Shown here: in pieces, positions 36,089 through 49,438 of the stretch
Position numbering within the stretch: position 1 is the stretch's first letter
Layout of the letters: each line of letters opens with the position of its first letter
Assembly (NCBI GenBank): GCA_032622095.1
Contig: CP136066.1
Span: 148,025,559 to 148,089,558 of the forward strand
Direction: 5' to 3'
Length of the DNA stretch: 64,000 nucleotides
From: Siphonodentalium dalli
Lineage: Eukaryota > Mollusca > Scaphopoda > Gadilida > Siphonodentaliidae
Made by a program: the position numbers and the translations under genes
The notes under the pieces: model-generated
The model's database searches: none
Seen by the model: only the letters and a program-made list of their open reading frames with translations
What the model was told of the DNA's origin: nothing

Positions 36089-37174
36089 TATATGAAATAT
36101 GATCCCTTTTTCCCGCCAGGAGGTGAAATTTATTACTTTTCCATATTGCTTTATGTTTGGGTTATTCCATAATGTACATGCTGATATTTTACGATTGTTT
36201 CGATCTTTCTCTAGAAATTTTGTGAATGCCATCAGGACATCATGCCAAAAAGGATTGGTTAATTTTTGTGCCTGTTTTTCTATGTAAGAATAGTCATAAG
36301 TAAGGAACATAGGGTCATTGCGTAAATGTATATCTGTTAAGGGGTCCATTTGGCACTTTTAGTTACGAGGCGCCTCACCCAATTTATTTTCATGGATAGC
36401 ATAAATTTGTTTACATCAACCATTTTTAATCCGCCATTCTTATAACCCTGACAAATAACTTTGCGTTTAACTCGATCACGCTTCGAGTTCCAGAGAAAAT
36501 TAAAGAGCGTTGTGTCAAGATTTTTCATAAAAATATTACTGGGATTTGGTAGAGCTACAAACAGATGCGTTAATTTTGGGAGTATTAGCGATTTTATCAC
36601 CGTTATTCGACCAATGGGTGTAAGTAACCGATGTTCCCATGTTGCTATCAAACGTTTGACTTCTGCAAGTTTTTTTTATCATAATTGATATGCATTTTGT
36701 CAAGGTTGGTATCAAAGTGTATTCCAAGGAGATTGAAAGTACTATCACATTTTAGTCCAAGATCTGGGCATATAATATCCGTACGGTCCGTATAAGAGCC
36801 AATCCACGACGCCTGACACTTGCTATTGTTAATTTTCAGGCCTGAATAATCTGCAAATGAGTTTAAAATAGTATATACTTCCCTAAGGCTTTCATCACTA
36901 CCGCCCAAGATGAGAGTCGTGTCGTCTGCATACTGTGTAATTTTGTATTCTAAATTGCCGAGGTTGATACCTTTAATGCGGTCATTGGACTTTATCATAA
37001 TAGCTAAGATTTCCGCGCATATCAAAAAAATATACGGCGAGACTGGGTCACCCTGTCGACAGCCACGATATAGTTTGAAACTCTGAGATATATGCCCATT
37101 TATTAAAATAGATGAGTTGATATTCGTATAAAATATAGAAATCCACCTCTTCATGGCATCTCCAAAATTAAATA
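36089..37174 (-). mobile_element. Tx1/L1-like LINE fragment (block E)
   Basis: Second Tx1 block between g3 and g4. A base lost near 36342 splits the C-terminal region. YADD and the LPKLTHLFVALPNPS region are intact. Confidence 0.8.
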
Positions 37175-38702
37175 TCATCTTGATAAGCTCATACAAAGTT
37201 GTAACAGCCTTATTTGAAGCAAATTTTTTCATCGCTTTGAATGACCCTCTTCTACCGAAAAGGACTCCGAGACAACTGAATGTATCAACGTAATCTGAGG
37301 CAACACCTCGGTACTGTATCGTTGGATAATTCTTCGGTTTCCTTTTTGCGAAACATACTAGTTTTGTTTTTGAGATGTTTACTTTCAGTTTCCAAATGTC
37401 ACAATAGTCGGATAATAAATCAAGTGAATTCTGTAAATCGTGTTGTGATTCTGACAACAAAACTGTGTCGTCGGCATAAAGGATTATAAATTATTTCAAA
37501 ACAATTCTGAGTTGCTCAAGACCTGAGATGCATTAGTAAGGCCCTTCACATTTGCGTCAGAGAGAAAACATTCGAGATCGTTAACATAGTGAGAATAAAA
37601 ACGGCGAGAGGTTATCCCCTTGTCTGACTTCGACATTAGACACAAAAGTTCCGGACACCTGGCCGTTCAAGACCACTTTGGATTTAATCCCGCGGGATAT
37701 ATTGGTAATTATATTTAGCATCTTGCTATTAATTCCAGATATTCCCATTATACCATAGACCTTCCCTCCACAACGTACGAAAATCGAATGCTTTTTCCAG
37801 GTCCACAAAAGCGCAATATAAATGTGTTTTTTTGGTAGTGTAATCGTGCTAAGTCAATCAAAGAATTGAGGAAAAATGGATTGTCGGTTGTGGAATATCC
37901 TGTTCTGAGTTCACTCTGAAATTTTTAGATCAAATTTCCTGACTGAGACAGGGGGGGGGGGGGGGGGGGGGGGGTGAAAAAAATTCTTCCGGCACTTATG
38001 CCGGGGTGGGTGGGTGGTCAAAGCCACCAACAAGCAATTTTTTCCGTAACTAAAACAAAAATTTCCTGCTTGTTTTTTTAGTGTTTTGGCAATGAGTTGG
38101 GCTTCAAACCCACTTTGAATCAGTTTGAATGAGAGAAATAATGTAATTCTAACTGGTAAACTGACTGCAGGCAGTTATCGTGTTGTATTTTGTTGCAAAT
38201 TTTGAAATCCAAGATGGCCGCTGGCAGCCATGTTTTTTTGGACGAATGACCTCAAAATGACTCATTCCTATTTACATGTCCATATTAAAATCCATGATAA
38301 GTAGTATGCACAGAAATTCATATACAGCTGTTTACAGTGAATTTCCCCCCGCAAATCTCTGTTTTAGTGTTAAAAGGGGGGGTGGGTGTAAAAAAATGGT
38401 CGGAAAAAACTGCCAAAAACGGCAAAAAAATTGGCGGTGGGGGTGGGTGGGTACAAAAAATTATCGAAAGGGAAAAAATGCCATACGTGCCTGAAATTTT
38501 TTTCCGACCCCCCCCCCCCTGACTGAGAAATGAATTAAGCCTGAGATTAAGAACATAGGTAAATAGCTTCCCAAAACAACTAAGAATATTTATGCCACGA
38601 TAATTCCCCAGATCACGTTTCTTATATTTCGGGATTATATTACCCACCAACAAACTATCAGGCACACCACGCCACGAACTGAAAGGATGTGATCTCCATA
38701 TT
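37175..38702 (-). mobile_element. Jockey-superfamily LINE RT relic (block E)
   Basis: Complete relic with PDSLLVGNIIPKYKK at the 5' side and the MITE at 37949-38521 inside. It is closest to block C in indels (for example CCCAAAACAAC at about 38570). Confidence 0.7.
37949..38521. mobile_element. hAT-like MITE (block E)
   Basis: 573 bp with a 24-G left end. ACTGAGA duplications at 37942-37948 and 38522-38528. Confidence 0.65.
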
Positions 38703-39169
38703 AACCTAGGGTGCAGACAAGGGGAGGTATATAAGGAAATAAAATGTTAAATGGGTTAAACATGTTCGCCACTGGATGGTTATTTATAATGAAAGTAAGA
38801 ATATTTTAGTTTAGTTTAGTTTAGTTTCCATGCTATTCTTGGTATTAATGGTTTAAAAATTGAATGACGTTTCAGCTGTATCCACAATGAAGGCCTTGAT
38901 GCACTTTAGCTTACCCTATATATGTGAGCTGTATGTCAGTGAATATCCAATCATAATATGTTAACGGTCAACAAATTTATTAAGACAATCAACTTAAAAC
39001 TACAAATTAAAGAAAGAAAAAATTACAGAAAATATGTTGGCTAAATGGAAATTTGACACCCTTATCGTCTTTCACAAGCGATGCGTCCTAGTTCCGGCGA
39101 ATCTATGATCTCGCAAAGCCCAACAATTGTAGGAGACAGGGCAATGTTAATATCTCTGTTTTTAATTAA

Positions 39170-39894
39170 TTAATTATTATCTGTATTGTGCCGCCTGGTA
39201 CAAGAAAAGATGGTCGCAAATGCACGTCTTATACGTCTTAGGAATCCTTTCTTCGGCGCAGCAGCCAGATCATCTTGAACATTCACATGCTTGCAAGTTT
39301 CAATTGAACTGAGTTGTCTGACATTGCATATGTCGCTGCCGTTTTCACTGTTGGTGGATTCGACGTCCTTATTTATCGCTGCGTCTGCGTCATATTCTTG
39401 CCCGAACGAGCCAGAAACATTACCGGTTACTTCCGGACCATCAACGAGAATATCTGCTCTTTTACCAGAGCCGCCAACTGCGGTTAGACTCGTACTCGCA
39501 GTATTTTCTTCCTGCTCGTCAGATGTTTCTTCAGAATTATTCCGATGTTCCGAGGTAGTCGTTGATGAGTTTTGTGACGATGCATTACGTTCGCAGAATC
39601 TATTGACGTCCTTGGTGCGGGTCACACCTATTGGAGCACCACCATCAGCGACGGTCTTTGCGGTCGCGGTTGGTTTGTATTCTGTAGCAGTATCATCAGA
39701 TACAGTGGTCGGTGAGGATCCGACAGCAGCTGGTGGTACATGTACTTTCGAAATGTCACATACTATATCGGTGGACACGTCGCGGGCTACACATGTGACA
39801 TCAAGATCTTCATCGAGTGTATATACGCTCGTGGTTGAGTTAGGTCCCGTAGTTGCGTGCAAATGTCCATCTGTCTGGTGTCCATCTTGGATTG
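39170..39894 (-). CDS. g4 terminal exon: disordered region and basic tail
   Basis: Same length as g2 and g3 but with about a dozen amino-acid changes and no indel, for example KTVADGG for KTVTGGG, INKDVES for INTDVES, and LRRIRRAF for LRRMRRAF in the tail. AATAAA at 38982-38977. Confidence 0.7.
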
Positions 39895-42800
39895 CTGTCA
39901 AATAAATATCACGTCGGTCAATATAATTATGGGGAAATGTGTGTTCATAATTGCATTGTAATATTCAGACATTATATATTGCATTATTGCATGCAAATTT
40001 TTGCTGGTGGATCGCGCACATAATTGATATGTAATTCGAGCCATCACCACCACCACCACCACACCATACCACTGACCACAGTACCATGAGCCCTGATGTT
40101 ACGCAGATTGGTGAATATGAGCCTCACCCGTTATAATCTACCTACATGGACTATATATAAACCCAGTTGGTGAATACGAGCCCTGATGCCAATGCCAAGC
40201 TTGCTCGAGAATTCGTATGCCATCACTTGGAAGATCAATCTAGATGTAAACTATCAATTTTCCGGGAATCGAACCAGTTCCGACTGCTTGGTGCAATTAA
40301 CGTATTGATTGAGTCCCACAGCCATTCTGGATGTAAGATACATTATATGATTCGTAACATTTATACTTACCGTTATTATTGGTCATGCTGTCACGAACTA
40401 TCACTGCATCAAATACGTCTTCGACCGTATTACCTAAAATAAAGGAGCATTATTATGAGAAGACATCATGTATATAGCGTACACACATTCCGTTAATTTT
40501 CAGAGTTATCACACCAAACCTCTCAGTGTTTTCTGACATTTTAAATTCTCCAACCAATATATATAGTGTGTGGTTTTCAGACCAACTACAAACATATTTT
40601 AAAATGGCAATGCTCCGCCGGTTGTGTTATTTTCCCTAAACCTTACAGTGCGTGTGTCAGTGTGAACTTTTACAACGGTAAGAACACATAGTTACCAATC
40701 TAAGGATTTGTTATCAATGGGATAATGCACGCACGTGAGCGCGCCAGTTATAAATTTGTTGTTGTGCAATGGGAAGTTGGAGATATTTAAATTGGACAAC
40801 CCACACGAATAGTCTCTGGCACGGCCCTCATTATTTCGATAGTTATACATGTACTAACCCCGCGTCAACGAGTTTCTTTGTATGGCACTCTGTCCTCCTC
40901 TTCCATCGCTGAAATCATCCGCTAGTCTGAAGGACATTTTCTCGATGAACGCGTAATCTGCCTCAGCTCTCAGCATTGCGTTCATATGCAATTTGTCGAC
41001 TGGAATTGGAAGAAAAAACATGACTGAATAATGATTCCTTGCGAGAAAACAAATTAAATCACATAGGAGATGATGAACGAGTTGCATATATATGGTATAT
41101 TGGTCGGATGGTCCGTCAATGATTAGACGTATTTTGTGTTTCATGCAACCAAACAGGATGAGTCGCCAATCCATGCATGCTTACCAGAATGGCCGGCGAA
41201 GGCGATCCCCTGACATTTTCGTGATTTTCCGCAAATTCACTTATAATAGACGAAAGTCTATCTGTAGGGAACACACGAACATATATGTACCTGTATTAAA
41301 CAGTTTTAGAGCGGTTGAGTTGGTTCTTGCAACGCGACCACAAGAGGTATCTTTATTGGCGTGTCTCGCAATACTGCCATCACCACCGATATAATGGGCA
41401 ATGTGTACTCAAATGCTCCCTGCTGATAATAGAGTTCTCTTGGAATATTCAGATTTGCCAATTACCACAAAATGACAACAGCCAAATGACACACATTTTA
41501 CACCTCGTACCGCGACAGATTGTTTGCACGACGGTGGAAATCTGTCTTGAAACATTACTACGTCATCCCAGGTTTTATTCATACATGGTTATTCGTGTAT
41601 TTTAAATGATGTCCTTAGCTATTGTCATATATATTATATCTTATTAAATACACATTACACATACTTTGCGAACTAAGTAGCTCAGTTTGTTACTAGCCTG
41701 TTATATACAGGTATACATAAGTAATAAATGCCTACTGGTCACGATGTATTCACTGGTTAGATGGACATGCATGAGAGTGTGGCGTTGACACAGACGCCAC
41801 TAGGTGGAGGTCGTATGCATGCACGATGGTTCATTTTATTCCATGAATACACGCTGAGAACAGTAGGTAAGTATCTTACCCATCGTCTTAATCAAACAAT
41901 TGCTCAATGCCTTTAACACACGTTAAAACTTCTCACTGTCGCCAAAGTCAATTTAACTGTCAGACAACTTAGGTGGCATAGATATAATCTAATAAAATTG
42001 CACAGACCAAAAACAGGAGCAAGACAGTGCATGGTTAGTTTCTGTCAATTGCAAATTTATCCGGAAATGAATGAGATAGAAAATAATTTGTCGTTTCTCG
42101 AGATTTTTTTTAGCAAGTGACGAGAAAGTGAATATTACCAGGTTAAAATTTTGGTCGGCTGAAACATCTATGGTAAAGAGAGTTTGTTGTTTTATAATCC
42201 ATTTGTATGGTGTACATTGAAGAGCGTTTAGTATGCTTGTTTTTATCATTTTGTGACAAACCGGTACAACCTCTTTAGTCTCAGAAATGGTGTGACCCAT
42301 ACTTCAGGGACGTGATCCGGACATTCATTGGTAATGGGGGGGGGGTGTATTTAGACCACCCACGCGCGTGAACCAATCCGTTTTCGTAACTTTACTAATT
42401 TGCATTTGCACTCCCATCGATATGAAATTAGATTGTTTTACCTGTATTGTACTTGAAAGCTTCCAACTCATAACAAGTTCCAACCCGAACATCATCTGGT
42501 ATTGGACATTTTCTGACCGATGACGAATTAATATAATTTTTTGTATCGAGAATAGGAAAATATTCAATCCACGTTTCACTGATAGGGGTTCGTTATTTAT
42601 AATAACAGAAACATTCAACCATTGTTTCCTTCCGAAATGGCCAACTGCTGTTCATCCAGCCACGAATTTACGATAGAGAGCTGGTTCTTTTATTTCCAAT
42701 GTACGGGGTATATTCAGACAAAAGCTTATTGCGACACACCCGAGCGCAGTGGGCGCGGGTATACCAGGGGGTCATGCGCATATGGCTATGCTCCCCATGG

Positions 42801-43789
42801 GACATTTTAAGAAAAAGAAATAGGTTAAATTTGGTGCACATTATCACATTGTGTGGTTTTGGCAGTCATATCGGAGGCGGACTAGAATCAAAATTTTACA
42901 GTATAAGATAATACTATTAGATACAACTATGAGGCAACCGTAATTGGCGAAAAAAGTGTGCCGATCCCGACTATACGTCGCCTCTGACCATATTTATCAG
43001 GTTATTCTGGCAATCACCGCCGACTATTTTTCGTGAGTTTGTTCAACTCATTATTCTATTGTTTAGTACCAGCGATCTGTTCCACATGTGGAACAAACGG
43101 GAACAATCCCCACTCAAGAGCTCCGACAATTAAACAAAGTCCAATAATCTAATACAATAAATACATGAGACAGAAGGATGAGGTGGGTAAAATTAATTCT
43201 ACCATCACAGCTATATATAATTCGGTATAGGATAAAATCAATTTCTGTCCTAATCAACAAAATTAATGAACATCATAACATTATTTGGTATTATTTGACC
43301 AGGCATTCTTGGATATTGATGTTTATATGTGCAAGTTTATTAAACTCTGGACTGATTCTTGTACGATATATAAAAGAAAAGAAAACAAAATTACTCACAT
43401 TCAGAGTGGGCTTCGTCTGCCTCCATTCTTGTTCCGGACACGTTCGGTCGGTAAACCCAATACGTGTTATTCCAATTGGTCCTTATGCTGCCAGAAAATT
43501 TCCCCGCGGCTGCAGTTCGGGGTTTTATGCTTTCATTGGCAACTACTTCCTCATCATTCCCCGAAAGCACTATCCATCTCCACTGGAACAGTGTCCCAAT
43601 AGCGAGCACAACTTGCGCAAACCAGCGCCCGGGTTGCTCTGGTTTCTGGTAGGCGCGAGCTGCTTTCGACGGGTCCCACGAACCCAGTTCCGGTATGCAA
43701 CCGGTGACTGCCAGCTGATCACAACCAGTGTTTGTTTCGAAATCTATTTCAAAAACATACGTTCCTTTACTATGTTTCCAATCCATCAT
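39170..43789 (-). CDS. CBM20 gene copy g4
   Basis: Exons: CBM20 43399-43789, exon 2 42442-42647, exon 3 42139-42301, exon 5 41291-41407, exon 6 40859-40999 and terminal 39170-39894. The short form is 1374 nt (457 codons), open. Exon 2 lacks 4 bp against g3 and exon 3 lacks one base. Exon 4 would have TAA. The last intron has no LINE, showing the empty site at about 40763. Confidence 0.6.
40258..40327 (-). other. tRNA-like segment in g4 last intron
   Basis: On the minus strand, GGTTCGATTCC (40275-40265) is a perfect pol III B box inside a CTGG/CCGG-type T arm. About 49 nt upstream, TGGCTGTGGG resembles an A box. It may be the head of a tRNA-derived SINE or a tRNA relic. The acceptor stem is not convincing. 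It recurs in g5. Confidence 0.35.
40859..41407 (-). CDS. g4 exons 5 and 6
   Basis: Exon 5 41291-41407 reads V-H-I-A-H-Y-I-G-G-D-G-S-I-A-R-H-A-N-K-D, with several substitutions and no frame change. Exon 6 40859-40999 has a 3-bp in-frame insertion (G-R-G-G-Q). The donor of exon 5 is GTACAT instead of GTATAC. Confidence 0.55.
42139..42647 (-). pseudogene. g4 exons 2-3 with frameshifts
   Basis: Exon 2 42442-42647 is 206 bp, 4 bp shorter than in g3 at the S-V-H-E-T position, shifting the frame. Exon 3 42139-42301 keeps the donor CTG/GTAATA and the extra segment LFTIDVSADQNFNL, but has a one-base deletion at GTACCGG. Confidence 0.5.
43399..43789 (-). CDS. g4 exon 1: CBM20 domain
   Basis: Open. 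TGCDQLAV replaces TGCGQLAV and GKFSGS replaces GKYSGS, both shared with g5. Binding-site motifs unchanged. Donor GTGAGT at 43398-43393. Confidence 0.75.
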
Positions 43790-46215
43790 AGATGTATAAT
43801 TATAGTGAAATATAATAAAATGCTGAATATGCTGCAAAGGTTGTTGGAAAATGTAGAGAAAATTCGAAGCACGTCAGATTAACAAAGATTTGTTTCTGGT
43901 CTGAAGGCAAAGTCGCATTGGGAGAGCCAAGATGTGTTGCGACGACAACTGGTTGTGACGTCGGGGTCGCGTTGCGTAATTACCATGTAGTGCAGCGGCC
44001 TGCATATGGTGCCAAAATTGTGCACGTTGTGACAAAAGCACTAAACTTGGCATATAATCTCGATGGTGTTTGAAAACGAGAAAGAAGAGAAGCTAAATTT
44101 TCAAGATGCCCGTGGTTGCCATGGTAACCGATTTTCAAAATGGCCATCGAAATCCCTTCTGTGTGTCGATATAGGAGGCCAAATGCTTGCTTTTCCAATC
44201 ATATTTTAATGCAAAATTTAATTAGTTGATAACTTAGTGTAATTGGATGTTTAATCGGAGTATGCATGTGCTGTTCAAACAAGAATTGCTGAACATGGGG
44301 TCCAAAATTACTTAGAATATGGCCTCCATTTAACGTAAAATTTCTTACAATATGGCCTCCATTTAACCGCAAAATTACGATAATTTAATTATTTCAATTG
44401 CGTGTATTCTTCTAACCTTATCTTAAACAATTAGCACAGTGAAACTGACGAAATGATATATAGAACAACTGACTTACATGTCAGGTACATTATAAAGATG
44501 CACATAATATTTGTCCCAGCGAGCATATCACCACAGTATATGTATGATCAGTCATTCGTTGGGCTCAATATGCAGCGGTGCTACTCGACGTTATCATATT
44601 AGACCAATAGCTTTGTGCCAAAATTTTGCAAAATCGTGACAGAATTTACTAAAGCAGGATACTTTGCCGATATGCGGAATGGGACAAGGGAAAACATTTT
44701 GCGGGGGTTGGGCAGAAATAATGTACTTCACTGAAGGTGAAGGTCCCAACTCGAAATTGCATGTTTTTCTGTGACTTTTCTGATTCCGATATCGCAATAA
44801 ACATTGAATTAATTACCCAGGAGAAATTCCATAATTGTAAACGACGCAAAGCAAAATCGCTCATAAAGTCACTTAAATCGTGAACTTTTGAGTTAGGACC
44901 TTCACCTACATTAAAGTAAATTATTAAGGAACAGATAATAACTAAGAGATATATTCCCCCCGTTATTTTTTCAACTTCACAAGGATCCCTGTCAAAACTT
45001 CAAAAAGTTCCAAGGTTTTGTATACTGGTGGAATATGATCTCCACGGGCGTTAGCCATATCTGAGTTTCATGACATGATCTAAGCTCGACCAGTCGTCAC
45101 GCTGTGGGAAAATTGAACCAGCACAAACGAAACTATATCAAACTTACCGACAATTACCAGAAACAAAAACTCTTATTTCCGCCCCAAAATCGACAAATTT
45201 GTTCGGAAATATATACGGTGTAGGTACGGTATGTTTTGAAGTACATGTATAACTGTTACGAAATGGGTTCGCACGACCCATGCCCATTTAACCCTTTACC
45301 CAACAAACCGGCCAAAAACGGCCAAATAAAGCTGCAACAGCCTAAATTATCTTGGGTCTGTCTCAATAAAACCATACAAATATGGATATCATTGGAACCG
45401 GCTCATTGACCACATTGTGATGGTTACAGTTATACCCTGTGCCAATGCATTCTCTTATATATGCGAGTCGACCATAGGTCGCCTCGCATATATATAAGAG
45501 TATGCATTGGCCTAAAATAAATCTTTTTTTAACACTTTTTACCATTTTTTCTTACATTCTTTAACAATTTTATAATTTTTAATGTGTTAAGCCAATGCAT
45601 TCTCTTATATATGCGAGGCGACCTATGGTCGACTCGCATATATAAGAGAATGCATTGGCACAGGGTCGTTCTGTTGGGTAAAGGGTTAAGGAGATTTTGG
45701 CGTTCAAATTTCACAAGCTCGAAAAATATTGATGAAATCACTTGAACACTTATATCTTATCAACGATAATTACGCCCATATAGTATGGGAGTTTACTGCG
45801 AAGCTGATCTGGCCGTGTCAATGGAGCGATGAGGATATCTCGCAGAACAATACATTTCAGTTTTATTCAGAGTTATTTCGGTAAATATACAATAAATAAA
45901 CTGTTTCATCTGGCAAATATTACGACAAATAAAAAAAGCGGAACGGCCGCGGTTTCTCATGTTGCAGTATGTAACTTTTATGACCGCGTTAATTGCTCTC
46001 GATATTTAGGTTTGAACAATGGCTGTGCCACTATGGAAGATTTGATTCCGGGAATACAATGCATAGTATAACAGCTAACATTGCTGATGAATTATGTCTC
46101 AGTTGGAATGTAGACTAAATGTCCTATTTCGAAGTGTCAGGTGTGTATTTAATCCGATTAGTATTTTTGATCAGCATTTGTGGTGTGGTGAATGAGAAAC
46201 TTGCAGTGAGAAGCA
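43790..46215. other. 5' flank and spacer of g4
   Basis: Array spacer, X-box-like palindrome at 44115-44128, interrupted by the piggyBac-like MITE at 45292-45685. No gene seen. Confidence 0.55.
45288..45689. mobile_element. piggyBac-like MITE with TTAA duplication
   Basis: Element 45292-45685 (394 bp) with 14-bp perfect terminal inverted repeats CCCTTTACCCAACA / TGTTGGGTAAAGGG, flanked by TTAA at 45288-45291 and 45686-45689. The equivalent spacer in g1 and g2 has a single TTAA and no insert. TTAA target and CCC termini are the piggyBac hallmark. Non-coding. Inside are two long hairpins, 45441-45511 and 45591-45659, that are near-perfect reverse complements of each other. Confidence 0.85.
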
Positions 46216-47301
46216 TATATGAAATATGATCCCTTTTTCCCGCCAGGAGGTGAAATTTATTACTTTTCCATATTGCTTTATGTTTGGGTTATTCCATAAT
46301 GTACATGCTGATATTTTACGATTGTTTCGATCTTTCTCTAGAAATTTTGTGAATGCCATCAGGACATCATGCCAAAAAGGATTGGTTAATGTTTTTGCCT
46401 GTTTTTCTATGTAAGAATTGTCATAAGTAAGGAACATAGGGTCATTGCGTAAAGGTATATCTGTTACGGGGATCCATTTGGCACTTTTAGTTACGAGGCG
46501 CCTCACCCAAGTTATTTTCATGGATAGCATAAATTTGTTTACATCAACCATTTTTAATCCGCCATTCTTATAACCCTGACAAATAACTTTGCGTTTAACT
46601 CGATCACGCTTCGAGTTCCAGAGAAAATTAAAGAGCGTTGTGTCAAGATTTTTCATAAAAATATTACTGGGATTTGGTAGAGCTACAAACAGATGCGTTA
46701 ATTTTGGGAGTATTAGCGATTTTATCACCGTTATTCGACCAATGGGTGTAAGTAACCGGTGTTTCCATGTTGCTATCAAACGTTTGACTTCTGCAAGTTT
46801 TTTTTATCATAATTGATATGCATTTTGTCAAGGTTGGTATCAAAGTGTATTCCAAGGAGATTGAAAGTACTATCAAATTTTAGTCCAAGATCTGGGCATA
46901 TAATATCCGTACGGCCCGTATAAGAGCCAATCCACGACGCCTGACACTTGCTATTGTTAATTGTCAGGCCTGAATAATCTGCAAATGAGTTTAAAATAGT
47001 ATATACTTCCCTAAGGCTTTCATCACTACCGTCCAATATGAGAGTCGTGTCGTCTGCATACTGTGTAATTTTGTATTCTAAATTGCCGAGGTTGATACCT
47101 TTAATGCGGTCATTGGACTTTATCATAATAGCTAAGATTTCCGCGCATATCAAAAAAATATACGGCGAGACTGGGTCACCCTGTCGACAGCCACGATATA
47201 GTTTGAAACTCTGAGATATATGCCCATTTATTAAAATAGATGAGTTGATATTCGTATAAAATATAGAAACCCACCTCTTCATGGCATCTCCAAAATTAAA
47301 T
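46216..47301 (-). mobile_element. Tx1/L1-like LINE fragment (block F)
   Basis: More diverged block between g4 and g5. Substitutions include V-T-D-I-P for L-T-D-I-P and a TAA-to-open change. Same 3' junction as the other blocks. Confidence 0.8.
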
Positions 47302-48255
47302 ATCATCTTGATAAGCTCATACAAAGTTGTAACAGTCTTATTTGAAGCAAATTTTTTCATCGCTTTGAATGACCCTCTTCTACCGAAAAGGACTCCGAGA
47401 TAACTGAATGTATCAACGTAATCTGAGGCAACACATCGGTACTGTATTGTTGGATAATTCTTCGGTTTCCTTTTTGCGAAACATACTATAGTTTTGTTTT
47501 TGAGATGTTTACTTTCAGTTTCCAAATGTCACAATAGTCGGATAATAAATCAAGTGAATTCTGTAAATCGTGTTGTGATTCTGACAACAAAACTGTGTCG
47601 TCGGCATAAAGGATTATAAATTATTTCAAAACAATTCCGAGTTGCTCAAGACCTGAGATGCATTAGTAAGACCCTTCACATTTGCGTCAGAGAGAAAACA
47701 TTCGAGATCGTTAACATAGTGAGAATAAAAACGGCGAGAGGTTAACCCCTTGTCTGACTTCGACATTAGACACAAAAGTTCCGGACACCTGGCCGTTCAA
47801 GACCACTTTGGATTTAATCCCGCGGTATATATTAGTAATTATATTTAGCATCTTGCTATTAATTCCAGATATTCCCATTATACCATAGACCTTCCCTCCA
47901 CACATGCAAAATCGATTTTTTTTTCCAGATCCACAAAAGCGCAATATAAATGTATTTTTTTTGGTAGTGTAATCGTGCTAAGTCAATCAAAGAATTGAGG
48001 AAAAATGGATTGTCTGTTGTGGAATATCCTGTTCTGAGTCCACTCTGAAATTTTAAGATCAAATTTCCTGACTGAGAAAATGAATTAAGCCTGAGATTAA
48101 GAACATAGGTAAATAGCTTCCCAAAAACAACTAAGAATAGTTATGCCACGATAATTCCCCAGATCACGTTTCTTATATATCGGGATTATATTACCCCACC
48201 AACAAACTATCAGGCACAACACGCCACGAACTGAAAGGATGTGATCTCAATATTA
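47302..48255 (-). mobile_element. Jockey-superfamily LINE RT relic without MITE (block F)
   Basis: The only block with an uninterrupted LINE at the MITE site: TTTCCTGACTGAGAAAATGA at about 48064-48083. It therefore defines the MITE target and shows that the LINE is older than the MITE. Confidence 0.7.
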
Positions 48256-48713
48256 ACTGAGGGTGCAGGCAAGGGGAGGTATATAATGAAATAAAATGTT
48301 AAATGGGTTAAACATGTTCGCCACTGGGTGGTTATTTATAATGAAAGTAAGAATATTTTAGTTCTGTGATTTTCCATGCTATTCTTGGTATTAATGGTTT
48401 AAAAATTGAAAGACGTTTCAGCTGTATCCACAATGAAGGCCTTGATGCACTTTAGTTTCCGCTATATATGTGAGCTGTATGTCAGTGAATATCCAATCAT
48501 AATATGTTAACTGTCAACAAATTTATTAAGACAATCAATTTAAAACTAAAAATTCAAGATTTGTTTTTACAGAAAATATGTCGGCTAAATGGAAAATTGA
48601 CACCCTTATCGTCTTTCACAAGCGATGCGTCCTAGTCTCGTCGTATCTATGATCTCGCAAAGCCCAACAATTGTAGGAGACAGGGCAATGTTAATATCTC
48701 AGTTTTTAATTAA

Positions 48714-49438
48714 TTAATTATTATCTGTATTGTGCCGCCTGGTCCAAGAAAAGATGGTCGCAAATGCACGTCTCATACGTCTTAGGAATCCTTTCTTCGG
48801 CGCAGCAGCCAGATCATCTTGAACATTCACATGCTTGCAAGTTTCAATTGAACTGAGTTGTCTAACATTGCATATGTCGCTGCCGTTTTCACTGTTGGTG
48901 GATTCGACGTCTGTATTTATGGCTGCGTCTGTGTCATATTCTTGCCCGAACGAGCCAGAAACATTACCCGTTACTTCCGGACCATCAACGAGAATATCTG
49001 TTCTTTTACCAGAGCCGCCAACTGCGGTTAGACTCGTACTCGCAGTATTTTCTTCCTGCTCGTCAGATGTTTCTTCAGAATTATTCCGATGTTCCGAGGT
49101 AGTCGTTGATGAGTTTTGTGACGATGCATTATGTTCGCAGAATCTATTGACGTCTTTGGTGCGGGTCACACCTATTGGAGCACCACCATCAGCGACGGTC
49201 TTTACGGTCGCGGTTGGTTTGTATTCTGTAGCAGTATCATCAGATACAGTGGTCGGTGAGGATCCGACAGCAGCTGGTGGTACATGTACTTTCGAAATGT
49301 CACATACTATATCGGTGGACACGTCGCGGGCTACACATGTGACATCAAGATCTTCATCGAGTGTATATGCGCTCGTGGTTGAGTTAGGTCCCGTAGTTGC
49401 GTGCAAATGTCCATCTGTCTGGTGTCCATCTTGGATTG
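48714..49438 (-). CDS. g5 terminal exon: disordered region and basic tail
   Basis: Same length, no indels. The tail reads FATIFSWTRR, replacing the Cys of other copies with Trp, so any Cys lipidation would be lost here. AATAAA at 48527-48522. Other changes include K-R-T-D-I-L and E-Y-D-T-D-A-A. Confidence 0.7.
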
